Shown: piece after piece, positions 44,544 through 56,683 of the stretch
Position numbering within the stretch: the stretch's first letter is position 1
How the letters are laid out: each line of letters opens with the position of its first letter
The notes under the pieces: model-generated
What the model was told of the DNA's origin: nothing
Seen by the model: the letters and a program-made list of their open reading frames with translations, nothing else
The model's database searches: none
Made by a program: the position numbers and the translations under genes
DNA from: Cadophora sp. MPI-SDFR-AT-0126
Lineage: Eukaryota; Ascomycota; Leotiomycetes; Helotiales; Ploettnerulaceae
Length of the DNA stretch: 64,000 nt
Assembly: GCA_020747065.1 (NCBI GenBank)
Contig: JAGMVK010000023.1
Location: forward strand, 496,001-560,000
Direction: 5' to 3'

Positions 44544-45121
44544 ATGGATACATTAAAGCACTTGGTTCCATCCGCCACCCAATCATGCACGTCTCTCCTC
44601 TTAACAGCAAGTGGACTTCCAAACGAGAGAACTATATCAGATCTTCAACAGCAACTACAAGCTCTCGACACCGCCTTGGGATTTCTCCAAAACAACATGA
44701 GCGAAACAGGAGATGAATTTGCAGCACTCTTCCTGCCCGTCAAAGCATGCCATTCTGTTTGCACAGATCTCAATGAGGAAATCAAGCAGGCTTCATCAGC
44801 AGGTCTTCAGGATTGGACTAGTTTGAAGTGTCGAGGAGCAAATATTGCGGGCCTTACAAACAAACTCAAATTGTACACAACAACCATCGTCATTAAGACG
44901 ATTGCGGTTGGATCGTAAGTTTTACGTACACTCTTGTCTGCAAGGCTAACCTTACATTCTATAGGAGCTCAGGCACCTTCACACTCGCGCCTTCCTTCCT
45001 CCACACATACCGAGATCTTATTGAGGAGACTCAGTGGGGCTTACTATCGGATATGAAGAATACATTGGACGAATTCGAACAAAGAGAACAAGACAGGGCT
45101 GATGGAGACATATGCTCCTAG
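44544..45121 (+). CDS. HeLo-like N-terminal domain, stand-alone, 175 aa
   Basis: Exons 44544-44914 and 44965-45121 with a 50-base GTAAGT...TATAG intron (GCTAAC branch site) give 175 residues. The sequence is all-helical: ISDLQQQLQALDTALGFLQN, DEFAALFLPVKACHSVCTDL, LQDWTSLKCRGANIAGLTNK, then TYRDLIEETQWGLLSDMKNT and EQREQDRADGD. The order L-L-ALD ... C--C--L ... DW--LK--G--I--L matches the first half of the fungal STAND/NLR N-terminal module. In full NLRs a NACHT and repeats follow; here a stop follows directly. It complements the C-terminal-half fragments around it, so it may be the front part of a gene broken by rearrangement, or a small adaptor. It has intact splice signals and no lesions. 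Confidence 0.55.
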
Positions 45122-45680
45122 ATTACTTTCGATATCAAGAAGCCTGTATTTAGCTTTAAACAGTATTATACTCTTTTAGCCAATTCTGGATCCTCTTGAA
45201 CTTGATCTAGTGAAGTACTTCAAGCGTTTGGCTTCCAAGTACTTTAGAATTCGAGGAGGATTGGTTATAAACAAATCAATTAGAGATATAACTCATTTTA
45301 TGCGTGTTTTATCTTGCGCCGCAGCCTCCCGACTTTTCTTTGAAACGTTTTCATTGATAGGGAGCCAAAAAGGACCCTTCATCTACTCAATTTTATAACA
45401 CGCCAGTTCTGGACACATTTCAATTCTAGATACATGCTATATGCAATATAATCATAAACTGGGTCCTTGTATGCTTCTTTGTCAAAAGGCTCACACTTCC
45501 ATTTGTCTTTTTTGCACAGTGGCGAAATTTCTCGTCCGCAATGTTCCGGACTATGAAAACACAAATCACGAGAAGCAATACATGGATAAACCTTCCGCAG
45601 GAGTAATATACTATTCAATATGTTTGTTTTGGAGTTCGAGGAAGTGTAGCTGACTGTGGCAGCCTATATATAGAGATCTA
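45122..45680. other. Spacer
   Basis: AT-rich; short frames on both strands without motifs. Confidence 0.3.
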
Positions 45681-46155
45681 GGACGAGAAGGAGAGCGCAA
45701 AGCAGTGCTTGGAGATATGTGCAGCAGCTTCTCGGAATGTCAGTCGCAGATTGGACGAGCAGCCCAGAGCAAGGGCTAGGAGCGAGGATAAGGATATTAT
45801 TGAGCTACAACAAGGTCGGGAGGGCGAGAACTTAAAGCAAGAACGTATCCAAATGCAATCCCACTAGGCCACGGGAAAGGTCTATACAAATGTCTTCGAG
45901 GATGTGCTAGCAGCCCAAAGTTCTTGTCAAATAATTGCAGTAGCAGCTGAGGATACGTTGTCGGCAGTACGAGTCACTGCTGGAGCTGGAGCAAATCAAT
46001 GGATCGGCCATTTGAGGAGTAGTACCTTAGAGGGGCTATTACAGGATCGACAGGGAGTGCATGGAGCTCAGCAAGAGGTCCGGAAGGTTATGGGACTGTC
46101 AGGTCAGACGGCGAGTAAAGCTGCGGCAAGAGGCTCGAGATGGAGTTATAAATGA
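45681..46155 (+). pseudogene. HeLo-like module fragment 4
   Basis: Frame pieces DEKESAKQCLEICAAASRNV, then a TAG near 45868, then YTNVFEDVLAAQSSCQIIAV and SAVRVTAGAGANQWIGHLRS. Same family as 43410-43838 but strongly diverged and interrupted. Confidence 0.5.
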
Positions 46156-46317
46156 ATCATTAGATTCCTAGCTTGAGCAATAACAAAGACGAGTTCCCTA
46201 ACAATAGCTGTGATCGCTGTCGATGCCGCCATTACTTCTGCCAAATTCTATGATTCATGAACCCCTGAATTTAAGCAGAACTCGTTCCTCCGTAAGTGTT
46301 AGAGTGTCTTTCCTGTA

Positions 46318-46763
46318 CCATAAGTGCCCTCGAACTTGTTCAACGTCTGATCCAGACCTCCTTTGGCCTCCTGCTGAGATATGCTTGCAGCCGTATGGTC
46401 TTGTGATATCTGTAAAATACTGGTATCGGAGAGCTGCCCAAGGCACTGCATCGCTCCAACTTCAGTTGTGACAGTCGAGGCTGATATACGAATTCCAATT
46501 ATCGACACGATTACTTGACGGGATGCCTCCCCAGCTGATACGTTTTCGAAGACATTGACCGGCACCCTGTCTGCCATTCTGCCCCCCTCCTGACCCTGCT
46601 CCTCAGTCGCTTCATCCGTGCCGGGCATTCCGACGGTGGCTGCAGGTAGGCTTCGCTCAGGATGCTCTAGAAGGTAAGTCGGGAAGGAACCTTCCACAGG
46701 CAATAGAGCTGTTGATGAGCTTTTTCCATGACAAACTGTCCATGGAACTGAAGCAAGCTGCAC
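46318..46763 (-). pseudogene. HeLo-like module fragment 5
   Basis: Minus-strand frame with GRMADRVPVNVFENVSAGEA, RQVIVSIIGIRISASTVTTE and AMQCLGQLSDTSILQISQDH. Same C-terminal half-module; upstream residues do not match. The 46318-46445 part is the direct-repeat partner of 42955-43082. Confidence 0.5.
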
Positions 46764-47281
46764 ATAGATAGCAAGACCGCTTCGTACTTAGCTCAAGTAT
46801 GGAGGAGTCTTCAGTAGGGTTTCCAGTAAGTCCCCAGAAAAGCCGTTCTCGGCTATCCAGAGAAGCCGTTCTGGGCTCTTGAGGATGGAGTAGCAGAGGT
46901 GCGAATCAAAATATCAAGACCGCATTATGTTGTCGATTGACAGAAGTGGCGCGCTGCGTCGATAGAACGATGAATGTGATTGGCACCCATCTCGAGCTGC
47001 CAAGAGAATGAGTTCCCGATCCCATGCATGCTTTGAAAGCAGCCCCGCCATTCTCCACTTTGAAAATAACGAAGTACTCGACGATGCCCACATGTCTGGC
47101 GATTCTATTGCTTTCAATATTTCGAGATTGCCATTACGGTATAATTGGCCAATACTCTTGGCCCGATTAGGTGGGTCCATGGTGGTATAAGTATTTCTAG
47201 TTCAGCATTCTAAGATATGTTTTGTTCGGAGAACGTTCATTCTCATCAACCATACCTGTGTTCTCCATTACCTCAATCACT
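46764..47281. other. Intergenic region and promoter of the oxidoreductase
   Basis: A short direct repeat GAAGCCGTTCT(C/G)GGCT occurs at about 46840-46880. Otherwise nothing recognised. Confidence 0.35.
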
Positions 47282-48531
47282 ATGGCCCCAATTCGTGTTG
47301 GCATCATAGGCCTCTCCCCAGGTGCTTGGGCAGCCAATGCTCATTTGCCGTATTTGCAGAGCACCGATTCGAAATTCAAGATTGTGGCTGTGTGTAACTC
47401 ATCAGTAGAAAGTGCTGCAAAGAGCGTCAAGGATCTTGGTCTTGCCGAGGGAGTCAGGGCTTACGGCAATGTACAAGGTGCGTGATAGTAGCAGTATGCG
47501 TCTTATATTGTCCTCTGTCAATGGTAAATGGTCCTTACTGACACTGTGCTAGACGTTGCCAACGATGAGGAAGTGGACCTTGTTGTCTGTACCACTCGAG
47601 TTGACCGTCACTATACGTCTATTTTACCCTCTTTAAAAGCTGGCAAGAATGTCTTTGTTGAGTGGCCGCTTGGAAAGAATTTTGAGGAAGCGCGAGAACT
47701 TCTCAATGTGGCGAAACAGAACAACGTAAAGCTTACTGCAGTCGGGCTCCAAGGCCGCTTCGATGATACTATTACAACTGTGAAAATTGTATTGGCAGAG
47801 GGAAGAATTGGCAAAGTTCTCAGTACCACAGTCACAAGTGAGGGCGTGATTGGAGGACCAACGGAGGCCGAGTCCCAGGCCTATGTCACCGACCGCGGAA
47901 CCGGTGCATCATTACTAACGATTCCGGCTCTACGTCTGCTCGACACGGTTTGGCAAGGTTTGTTTTACCATCCTTTCATTTTCATTGCATTGATTCTCGA
48001 CGCCGTATACCACTGAGATACTGACTGCTTGTAGCCCTTGGAGAGTTTTCAAGCTTTCGGTCTCTGGTTTCGACCCAGCGCCCAATCATCAAACTTGTCG
48101 CAGCCGATGGGTCGATTGTCAAAGATGACATCGTGAAAACATCTCCGGATCATGTCATGATTCAAGGTACACTTAAATCGGGCGCACTGCTCTCAGCGAC
48201 TGTCCGAGGTGGAGCACCGTTCAAGGGAAGTTCCGGGCTTGAGTGGAACATCTATGGCGAGACAGGGGAAATAAGGATAAGGGGTGTTAATGCCTTTGTT
48301 GGCATCAACGGTGCAGGCAGTATTGAGCTGCACAATTTTGCTACCGACGAAGTGGAGATCATTGAGCCGGAGAAAGGAAGTTTCGCTGAAATGTTGCCGA
48401 TGAACAGGAATGTTGCTCGCCTTTATGAGGCTCTCGCGGCAGGCGATAAAACGATACTCTGTGATTTTGAAACTGCTGTGAAAAGGCAGGGAGTCATTGA
48501 AGAGATGTATCACCAGAACCATTATATCTGA
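47282..48531 (+). CDS. Gfo/Idh/MocA oxidoreductase, Gal80-like
   Basis: Exons 47282-47477, 47553-47957 and 48035-48531 give 365 residues. Starts MAPIRVGIIGLSPGAWAANA, the Rossmann GxGxxG-type NAD(P) site in the GLSPGAW form seen in Gal80-related proteins. It continues VCTTRVDRHYTSILPSLKAG and KNVFVEWPLGKNFEEARELL, where enzymes have the EKP motif and Gal80-like proteins have EWP. The C-terminal domain includes GLQGRFDDTITTVKIVLAEG and GLEWNIYGETGEIRIRG. The GH-pair expected near 175-180 in active dehydrogenases reads GASLLTIPALRLLD, so catalysis is doubtful and a regulatory role as in Gal80 is possible (inference). Introns are 75 and 77 bases with CTGAC branch sites. Intact. Confidence 0.88.
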
Positions 48532-48954
48532 GACAGTTGGCAGCTTGGGGGTTTGTACCAAGAAACTTCTGCAAAGAATTGGATTCATGCTCATGTACCA
48601 GCAGGAGGAGCAAAGTTATTTCTATCAAAGACATCGATGCAAACACCACGATGATGTTCTCGAATTGGGTTTTTATCCCCCACCTTCATCCGAGCAATTT
48701 CTGTATATATCCCAGTATACCAACCTCGCAGTACATTTGTCTTCGATCTCACCACCTTGCTGGGGTTTTGCCTGCCCGTACCTTCGTAGCCATATCGACT
48801 GCACATCCATACGAAGACGTAAAAAATGACTCGAGGTTGTGCCGATATGTGTGACCTTTGCCTCCAAGACCTCGATCGCCACGGAAAGAAGGTTGCTTAC
48901 TCGAAACGTCCGGACGCGCTCTGACCACTCTGCTTCGGATCATTCCTACAGCCT
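48532..48954. other. 3' flank of the oxidoreductase gene
   Basis: No gene supported; overlapping frames on both strands lack motifs. Confidence 0.3.
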
Positions 48955-49257
48955 GAAAGGGTGCGATTCAATTTCGATCTCGATATCCTTTATTTAGATA
49001 TCAGTCAGGAGGAGGATGGTCTGTATCGGCTCTTCGGAATTTTGAAGGAGACTGAGCTGGCTCGCCTGAAATATGCCGCGATCGATGAAGCGTATCTTAG
49101 GGACGGTCTAGCGGACTATTCGATGATTGCAGGCTTGAAGAAGGTAATGAGGGCCATGATAAACCTGAAGGAGATGATCGTGGTTCGTGATATCACGATT
49201 GATACGTTAAGCGATAAAGTGCAGATGGCATTTTATACTGAGCGCAGGCTAGGATAA
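48955..49257 (+). pseudogene. 2EXR-like domain fragment
   Basis: About 100 codons: RFNFDLDILYLDISQEEDGL, ELARLKYAAIDEAYL, GLKKVMRAMINLKEMIVVRD. The phrase FNFDLDILYL followed by RLKYAAID is typical of fungal 2EXR proteins. The conserved N-terminal part (F-P-LP-E-R--IW) is missing and there is no ATG, so this is a truncated copy. Confidence 0.5.
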
Positions 49258-50993
49258 GACGAAGCGGGTTGGCCTGTCAGCGTTGAGGAGCTTCCTTATG
49301 TCTAAAAGGAGTATGCGGGATGGAAACTGTCGCAGACTGTGAAGATGACGGCTGTTTATGGATGGCGGGCAAAAGTGAGGTAACTCTCTTTGTACGAGTC
49401 TTTACTCAATATTAGTAGATCTCCCCCTTTCCTGCAAACGGCAGTTAGTTAGATGTTTGACTTTATGTCTTTGAAGTTATGATACATGTAGCCAGCGGAG
49501 AGCTGGAACTAATTGCACTGGCGTTAACGGATCACAGGATAAGAGCGATGTATTTCCTTGGATGTGAGGGTTCAAAGATAGAAATTAGATAAACAACTGG
49601 CTCGCATCTATTCACGTCTGCCTTGACCTCAATCTACTCGCATTATCTCAAGTATCCTTCGATATTCCATCTAAAATTTTACTTAACTCTTAAGTAATTC
49701 TTAGCCCGATATCTTTTATTAAAGCTACCGGCATTGTGTTAGACGGAACTAAGCCTGCACACTAGCCAATATTCACCAGAGCTTCAGTGAGTTCAGGGTG
49801 ATAGAACTGAATGTAATGTGCTATATTTTTAATTGTCGAGTTGGTAATAGAATTGTTCTGCCTTTTAAGGCGATTAGTCTTAACGAGAAAAAGAGAAGGG
49901 TTATACGTATACGATAGTCTCCACTATTTTAGGAAAGATGAAAATCAACAGAGGAGACGAGCTAGCGAGGTCAGTCCACCGCCTGCCAGCACGATTATAT
50001 CCTAATAGCGTGCTTCTCTTCAGATACTCTCCAGAGATATCTTGCTTCGCTTTAAGGTATATATTAATAGTAACGGTGGTATCACGTATACCTATACTTC
50101 GATAAGTATTACCTTAGATTCGATCTATAACCGCCATAGTCTTGTATTCAAGAATAGTTCTTGCTAGATGTATATACGTGAACCGGAGCAGGAGGCGTTG
50201 AATCCGATTTCCCTTCATTAAACCCTTGTACGATATCTATCGCGGCTATAAGAGACTGCTCAAAATTGCTGTTATCGCCTAGGGCTTCAGCTGAGAATGA
50301 CATCTATCCTTCGTATATCAGACGATAATTGTCGCAAAAATAAGACATGGAGTCTTTACTAATTAGAAGACGGGCCACGACTGTTACTTGAGCAGGTATC
50401 AAGTCCTTCTTGTCACTCACCCGTAGCAGCCTTTGTTGGGCGCTGGCTTCGCGAAGCTGGCGCTCGTTGTAGAGGTAGAGTTATGATCTCTTCGAGACCG
50501 TCTTGACCTGCCACATGAGGAGTGTTGGGCTTCTCGGTCACTTCATTATTGGCAGTGTCTTCCCACTCATTGTGTCCCGAGTCTGGTGTTGGTCTTGTTG
50601 TGGAAGGGGGCTCATTGGCCCGACCAAAGGACGTGTTTGGCATCGACGTTGATCCGACTTGGACCGGCCCTCTTCAGACGGAGCCACATTGGAACTAACC
50701 ACCACAGACGACCGTTATCATCTGGGAGTAAAGCCCTCAATGACTAGATGGCTTTGCACTTCCTAGGTGGGTCTCAGGCCCCAAGTGGGGGGTGTGGGGA
50801 TTGCCAAGGTAGTAACCATCAACAACAAGAGGGTGATGATCTATCAGCCCACTCGTGGTCATCTTTCGCTTTGACCGTGCTGCAACACATACGATACTGG
50901 AGGCACCAAGAGAGCTATCAGTGGGGAGAGACTGCTCTGATATAAACTTTCCAGCAACTTCGTTTTTCCAATCAATGCAACCTCATCTATTAA
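49258..50993. other. RIP-degraded AT-rich region
   Basis: TA-rich, dense in stops. A minus-strand frame at 50413-50643 encodes a Pro/Thr/Glu-rich hydrophilic tail (ending RAPASRSQRPTKAATGE) that could be the cytoplasmic tail of the rhodopsin-domain pseudogene just upstream on that strand, but this is a guess. Confidence 0.35.
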
Positions 50994-52000
50994 TTATCCC
51001 TCATCCTGATCTTGATCCACTGATTCGAACCCTGAAATCAGAATGACCATCAACCCGTCGAAAAGCCATTCCAGAGCATCGCGATGGGCAGAATCAGCAT
51101 CGCGATGTCCACTACAGCATTCGCAGCCGAATTCGTGACACACATCTCCAGCGCGCCGGAGCACGACCCAGTGGTGATGGACAGATCCCAGGCTTTCGCT
51201 ATTAGTTTGCAGCTGTAGGTGAATTCCAGCGTTAGAGCGAGGTAATAGGCCATGGTTAATACTGCTAGGCCATACACACATATCCGAAATTTCCGGAATG
51301 GGGAGATTCGAAGGTAGAATGAGAGGATAGAGAGCTTTATGCTAAGGGTTGACATAGCGTAGAAAGCTCCGTTAATTATAGCTACTTAGAGAAGAGGGTT
51401 TTGGCTAGTGAAGAGGCATATATTTATCGTTGGGAGTGGAAGAATATAGAAGTTAAGATAAGATGTTAATAGTAGTGTCGTTGTAAACTTACTTTAGAGA
51501 AGAAACTGAATCCAGCTACGGGTATATCCTATATATGAATTCCTAACCTATGCCTTATCCCTATAGAACTCAGTCTAAAATTAAGAATCATTATCGAAAG
51601 TAGTAAATCTTTAACTCACAGATAACACAAGAAACAAAGAACCCTAAAGATAAGAACTAATAATCCTAAAAAATCAGTAAATCTTTATCCCTGTCGAAGA
51701 TTATTATAAAGATTTAATATACCTATCCTATAGTAAGCGCATCTAATATATAAAGGTTAATACTGTACTTATCTACTAAAAAATCGGAATCTGGGGTTTG
51801 GAAAACCTACAGTCTTCGAAATCCACTGAGTAGATAACTACCCGCCGCGTATATATTCGCGTGAAGAACACCAATATGGATAGGACTAAGAGCACCAGAT
51901 TCGACACGATCACCACATCTCCAATATACTCGGGATTCTCGAAATTCGACATCACCCCCGGTAAAGGAGGGATCAGGCTCAGAGTCTCGCACTATTCCAT
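50994..52000 (-). pseudogene. Rhodopsin-domain membrane protein, pseudogene A
   Basis: Begins at ATG 52000-51998 with an immediate TAG (51994-51992), then LIPPLPGVMSNFENPEYIGD and VVIVSNLVLLVLSILVFFTR (helix 1), the conserved NFENP leader of fungal rhodopsin-domain (PF20684-type) proteins. After an AT-rich, stop-filled middle the frame resumes FYAMSTLSIKLSILSFYLRI, CKLIAKAWDLSITTGSCSGA, and NAVVDIAMLILPIAMLW, then stops at 50994. These match helices 3-6 with the usual CxPxxxxWD loop. Non-functional. The number of helices and the family are clear; the role of such proteins is unknown. Confidence 0.7.
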
Positions 52001-52426
52001 CGTATTCGAGAAGGACGCGCGTAGTGTCTACCAACAAAGACTTATTCACTATAGAACCGTCCGCATGTAAGGCAGATCGGAGAGATAGATACTAAGAATA
52101 TTCTATTTGATATCGCTAAGGGATTTCATATCTAGTAATTCATTTAGTGGTTAGCTGTGGCTAACGGCACTCTCCACACCCTCCATTACGCATTAAGCGT
52201 ACTATTGATTTGCACCCTAGGTGAACCGTCGATTGGATGCAATCGCGCCTTGTGCAGATAGTTCAAGATCTGACATGTCGAAACGAGAAACGTACGCGCA
52301 GGATCGAAAAGATCGATTGGGACGAATCTGTCCCTGTTGATGGGTCCCATGAGTTTGTCTTTAAAGGCATGCATCCAAACATTGGAGGCATAATCTACAG
52401 CCGGAGCAACTGTTGGCGTTATGGTA
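52001..52426. other. Spacer
   Basis: No gene recognised. Confidence 0.3.
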
Positions 52427-52990
52427 TTACTTGGATGCCCCTTTCACCATATCTTCGAGGTCTGGTCTGGTCCGTCCCGCACGCCTCTCGGATCGGGCGC
52501 GGTTTCTCCAGTATGTGTATATACGACGTAGCTGTGTCAAGTCGGTCGTCCACCATCTCTTTGTGTAAGGCGACAGCCGGGCCTTGGGTGTTAGGGTGTG
52601 GACCGCTTCTAGGATAGCCGCCATCAATCTATCCGTTTTCTGCTGTACGGTGCCATCCGTTGGGGTGGTGTGTAGTGTTCTCGCAATCCTGGCATTTATT
52701 TCCTTCCGAGGTGCGTTTTTGAGCAGAAGCCGCTCCTGCTGCTTTGGTACCGGGACCGAGATGTCAAAGACCGTCTCAATCGCTCGATGATCTGAACTGT
52801 GTTCCGTCTTGTGTATCGTACATTTGAGCGTTGTGTCCGTCAGTTCTTCCGACGCCAGAACCAGGTCAATGGTCGTCTCGTACGATAGGGATACAATATG
52901 TGACAGTTGAACCCATAAATTCCTGCCTGATAAATAACAGGGACTCAGGTTCCAGTACCTTGCTTCCAGAACGTTCTAGGGTGAGCCAAT
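52427..52990 (-). pseudogene. LINE endonuclease fragment (Tad/CgT1-like)
   Basis: Minus-strand pieces: LEARYWNLSPCYLSGRN, then ETTIDLVLASEELTDTTLKC and HKTEHSSDHRAIETVFDI (the TIDLVLAS and SDHRAI blocks close the endonuclease fold), then KQQERLLLKNAPRKEINARI and SPYTKRWWTTDLTQLRRIYT, with RSERRAGRTRPDLEDMVKGA at the start of the linker to reverse transcriptase, and a stop. This is the standard order in non-LTR retrotransposon ORF2. No reverse transcriptase follows, so the copy is truncated. Confidence 0.75.
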
Positions 52991-54255
52991 GGATACTTGC
53001 GCAATACCACGCCCTTTCATCCCCTCACAGTGGCACCACTGCAGGGAAGGGCGCCAACATGTCCCGCCCGCCCGGTGGATGTGTCTGTGCTCGGCATCTC
53101 CCGACAAGCTAATGTAGCGGGGTTGGTTCCCTTCGCAACATTGCTCCAATATGGCTTCACCTTCGCCGCTGAAACCGCTTCTTATTCGTTTGGCCGTCCC
53201 GGCACTGCTCCTGCCTGGTAGTTGCCGTTGGGTAGCCCCCGCCTTTTCATCAATGCCGTGTCTTGGAATCCACTACTGGACAACAACCGGCCGCCATCGC
53301 AACGCCCTGGCGCTTTCTCTGCAGTAATAGAGAAAAGGAGGTTCCTCCAGTTATATAAAATGCGTTGCCACTTTGTGATCAAAATTGCGGGCCGCGGAAG
53401 CTTTCCCCGTATTGCTCGAAATGCGCTGCCATTACCATTGTGTATGTAGTCCGAAGGAATCGAAGCGTTTTGCTAGGTTGGACGGGATCGTTTATTCCTT
53501 AGTTATCAGAAACCGGCTTGTGCCAACTTCCAGAAAACTCTTGCCCCGAACCTCCACAAACATCAATAGCTTATGAGGATGGCCAATACTAATAAGCTAT
53601 ACCTTTTGGCGCTTTCTTCTCTGCTTTCATGGGAATCAGGGGGAATTACTGCAGTTGTTACGCACTCTGTGATATGCTACAGGGGAGTGCCACCTTCTCG
53701 GGATGGAAAACACCCAGCTTCTTTGCCGAAAATGCACTGACTTCTATAAAACAAGCTTGCCCGCACTCTTCCGGGAACAGTTCCCCGTTACAGACATGTC
53801 TCGTGCCCTTGAAGCTAAATGATTCCGAAAATCAAACGGGATGAAGGATTTCAACCCGTCTGGGGCTGCTCCCATAGTTATTGTCGGTCTAGAGACAGAC
53901 CTTACAGCACATTCGAGTGTGGCGATCGGATTGCTGCATCTTTGGAAGCGGCGCCACGGACACGAAGCCATTGTCTAGCACGCACTAAGACATTACTTCC
54001 CCAACCTCCGTAGCAAGGAGTCTTCCTTCTAGTGGCTGCAAGCCTCGAGTCTCGAAGCCCCAGACTGGACTAAAGTCGAAGGGCAATCATTTGCTATAAG
54101 GCTTGATCTAGTGCTTTGTGGACATTATGACCTTCGAAGTTCCGTGGTTGATTCCGTTATCATGGTATGCTAAACAAGGGGATCTACCTTAAATAATAAG
54201 ACTTCCCTAGCATCCTTTCATCGTTATACACACCTTACGAGACGCATTTACTACT
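52991..54255. other. Accessory region, no confident gene
   Basis: Several short frames on both strands. The minus frame at 53744-53971 is open but unassigned. AAATGCGTTGCCA and AAATGCGCTGCCATTA-like phrases recur around 53360-53440. Confidence 0.3.
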
Positions 54256-55745
54256 ATGGACGACAAGAGGGGCTCGATTATTTGGTTGAACGCTGTCTTC
54301 ATGACAATATCAACACTTGCCATTATTACGAGACTCCTTACCCGGGCCTTGCTGGTCAGGCTTATTAGAGCAGATAATGGTTTGTAATCCTTAAATTTCT
54401 GTACCGTTTAAGCGGTAACATGATACAGTTCTTATCACGGTCGCATTCTTTTTCGCCCTTGGAGCCTCATCGCTTAATATCCTTAGTAAGTTACTTGAAT
54501 TTGGAGAACTGCACAGGATTAACATTGACATGGAATTAGCAACAAAGTATAGGGAGGGATTGCATATTGAATATCTCAAGAACGTGCTAGCATACTCAAA
54601 AACGATAGTGCTTACCGGGGTAAATCAGCCATACTCACCTTTGCCTTTTAGAATCAAACGCTAATAAATAAGCAGCTCTTCTACAATACCTGCCAGATGT
54701 TTATCAAGCTGTCGTACCTCGCTCTTTACCTTCGGCTCTCGCCTAACAAGACGTTTCGATTAATTTTATACACTACTATGGCATTGGTTTGCTGTTACGG
54801 AATCCCGGCCGCAACTATAAGCATGTTGCAATGCAGACCCCTCGCGAAATTGTGGTCTTCACACATGCCCGGCAGTTGCATTGATATTGGTGCCTTTCAC
54901 ATTTCTATTACGGTAATAAACATGGTATTAGATATGGTTGTATTTGTACTCCCAATCCCAGTTCTCTGGGCCATCAAACGTAAGCCAAGAAAAAAAACCT
55001 TCATGATGTGGGCGCTAATAACCTTCTAAAGTTCCTAGAAGACAGCGACTAAGCTTAGTGGGTATATTCGGCGTTAGGTTAATGCAAGTGTCTAATTGGG
55101 TTGGAAACTTACGGCAGAGCTAACAGATATCAGTGTTCTTTTTACCAGTGCCTTCCGTTTAAAATATCTGATTAATTTATTAAATACACCTTCTTGTAAG
55201 ATCTTACGTCCTTAACCCTCACATCTTTAACTGCTAACATTCTTTACAGTTCGGAGCGATAATACTTGTAAAAAAAAAGTCCTCTAACTTCGCTTTCGAT
55301 TTTCCCACTAATATTTTAATAGGGACTACCGTATACCTCCCACTTATAAAAACTCATCTCTCTACACCTTTCTAATTAAAATCTAGGTTGATTCACTGAA
55401 CTGGTCGTGCATAGAGCTTCATCTAGCTCTGTTAATCTCCTGCACGGCCGCCTTCAAAGCTCTCCTTCATCGGTGCCTTCCAGGTCTTCTTGGTACCTAT
55501 GGCTCAAAGTCACGATCCCGGCGCCGGAGTACCTACCATCAGAGCGTCGGGGATTCTTACGGGCTCCAGTCCCGGGGCAGCAATGTGGGAAATTTCAAGA
55601 CTGCCGTCTCGGCAAATACCAACGAGGTTCTCGAAACTGGGAGCCAGGAACACATCGTAGAAAACGGCGAGAGGATCGGATACGCGACTACCGTTTCTAT
55701 CCAATCATCTTCAACTACGGCCGTGGATGGCGGTGCTATATTTCA
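54256..55745 (+). pseudogene. Rhodopsin-domain membrane protein, pseudogene B
   Basis: Best preserved of the three copies. Exons 54256-54379, 54429-54619 and from about 54673/54676 read MDDKRGSIIWLNAVFMTIST, LLVRLIRADNVLITVAFFFA, EYLKNVLAYSKTIVLTG, LFYNTCQMFIKLSYLALYLR, CRPLAKLWSSHMPGSCIDIG and VLDMVVFVLPIPVLW, with intact splice signals. A stop follows at 55027-55029, with a frame change; pieces such as LSLVGIFGVRLMQV continue to about 55110, then AT-rich decay. A tail GNFKTAVSANTNEVLETGSQ ... GYATTVSIQSSS at about 55560-55735 resembles the C-terminal tail of these proteins. The first six helices could be expressed as a truncated product, but loss of helix 7 makes function unlikely. Confidence 0.65.
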
Positions 55746-56683
55746 CACTCATTGACTCCAGTTGAGAAATGTAATAGGGGTATGAGATTGGGAGGAAGAA
55801 GAATTCGGGGTTAGAGTACATAAGTGTAATAGGGGAAGCCCTGTTATTTTTGCTTCAGCTGGGGGACTTAAAATTTGACCTGTGGATTGATTATTCTTTT
55901 TTATACATGCTCTGTGAGTCACGGAATATAGTACCCTGGTAGAGATCGCTGTCTCGATAGGCTTCGTCATAGGGAAAGTTCCCCATTGGGAACACCCTCC
56001 GCCCGCCCATGCGGGCGCCAAGCTATTATTTATCTTTATAACTTTGTACAATCTTGTCATACTCTTATCATTATGAACTGTCTCCGCATTTTCGATCAAG
56101 ATGAGGAAGATGCAGTGGCTTCCATTTGCGCAGAGGTGGCTTAACAAGGTTCGCGGGGAAGCACCCGGCGATGGCCATAGCGTTCGTTGAAGACATGTGA
56201 GGTCGGCTTAGGCGGTAACAGGAAATAACTGAAATTCGGAAGCAAATGCCGCTAGTGTCCTAACCGTTCATCCATCTACCGGCCGGTATGTTATGTGGTG
56301 TGATTCTTGGTGGTATCTTCCGTTTTTGGTCTTTGTTTTTTCGGTCCTTGTTGTGGCTATTAAGTAAGGTCCTAAGCACGGCCTCAGTTCAAATCTCTGA
56401 TTAGCTGTTTGCCTTCCCTGGGCTGACCACCCATTATTATTGATAACCGCGCCAGTTCCTGCGTTGACCCTGTGGTGTTATTTGGTATGAAGATACAGAT
56501 ATGGATGTTGGCTTCTGATTTCGATTTGATTTGCATTCAAAGAGCGTTCGTTTCTTAATATTCAGAGGTTAGCTCCACAAGACCAATCCATTCTCACTCC
56601 GCAGCAGATCATAATTCAATACCAGAACAGTCCTCTGCCCTGACGAAGTCTTCGTACTTAGTATCCCTCAGCTCGTTAGCGCG
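55746..56683. other. Intergenic region
   Basis: No gene supported. Contains C/T-rich and T-rich stretches only. Confidence 0.3.
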
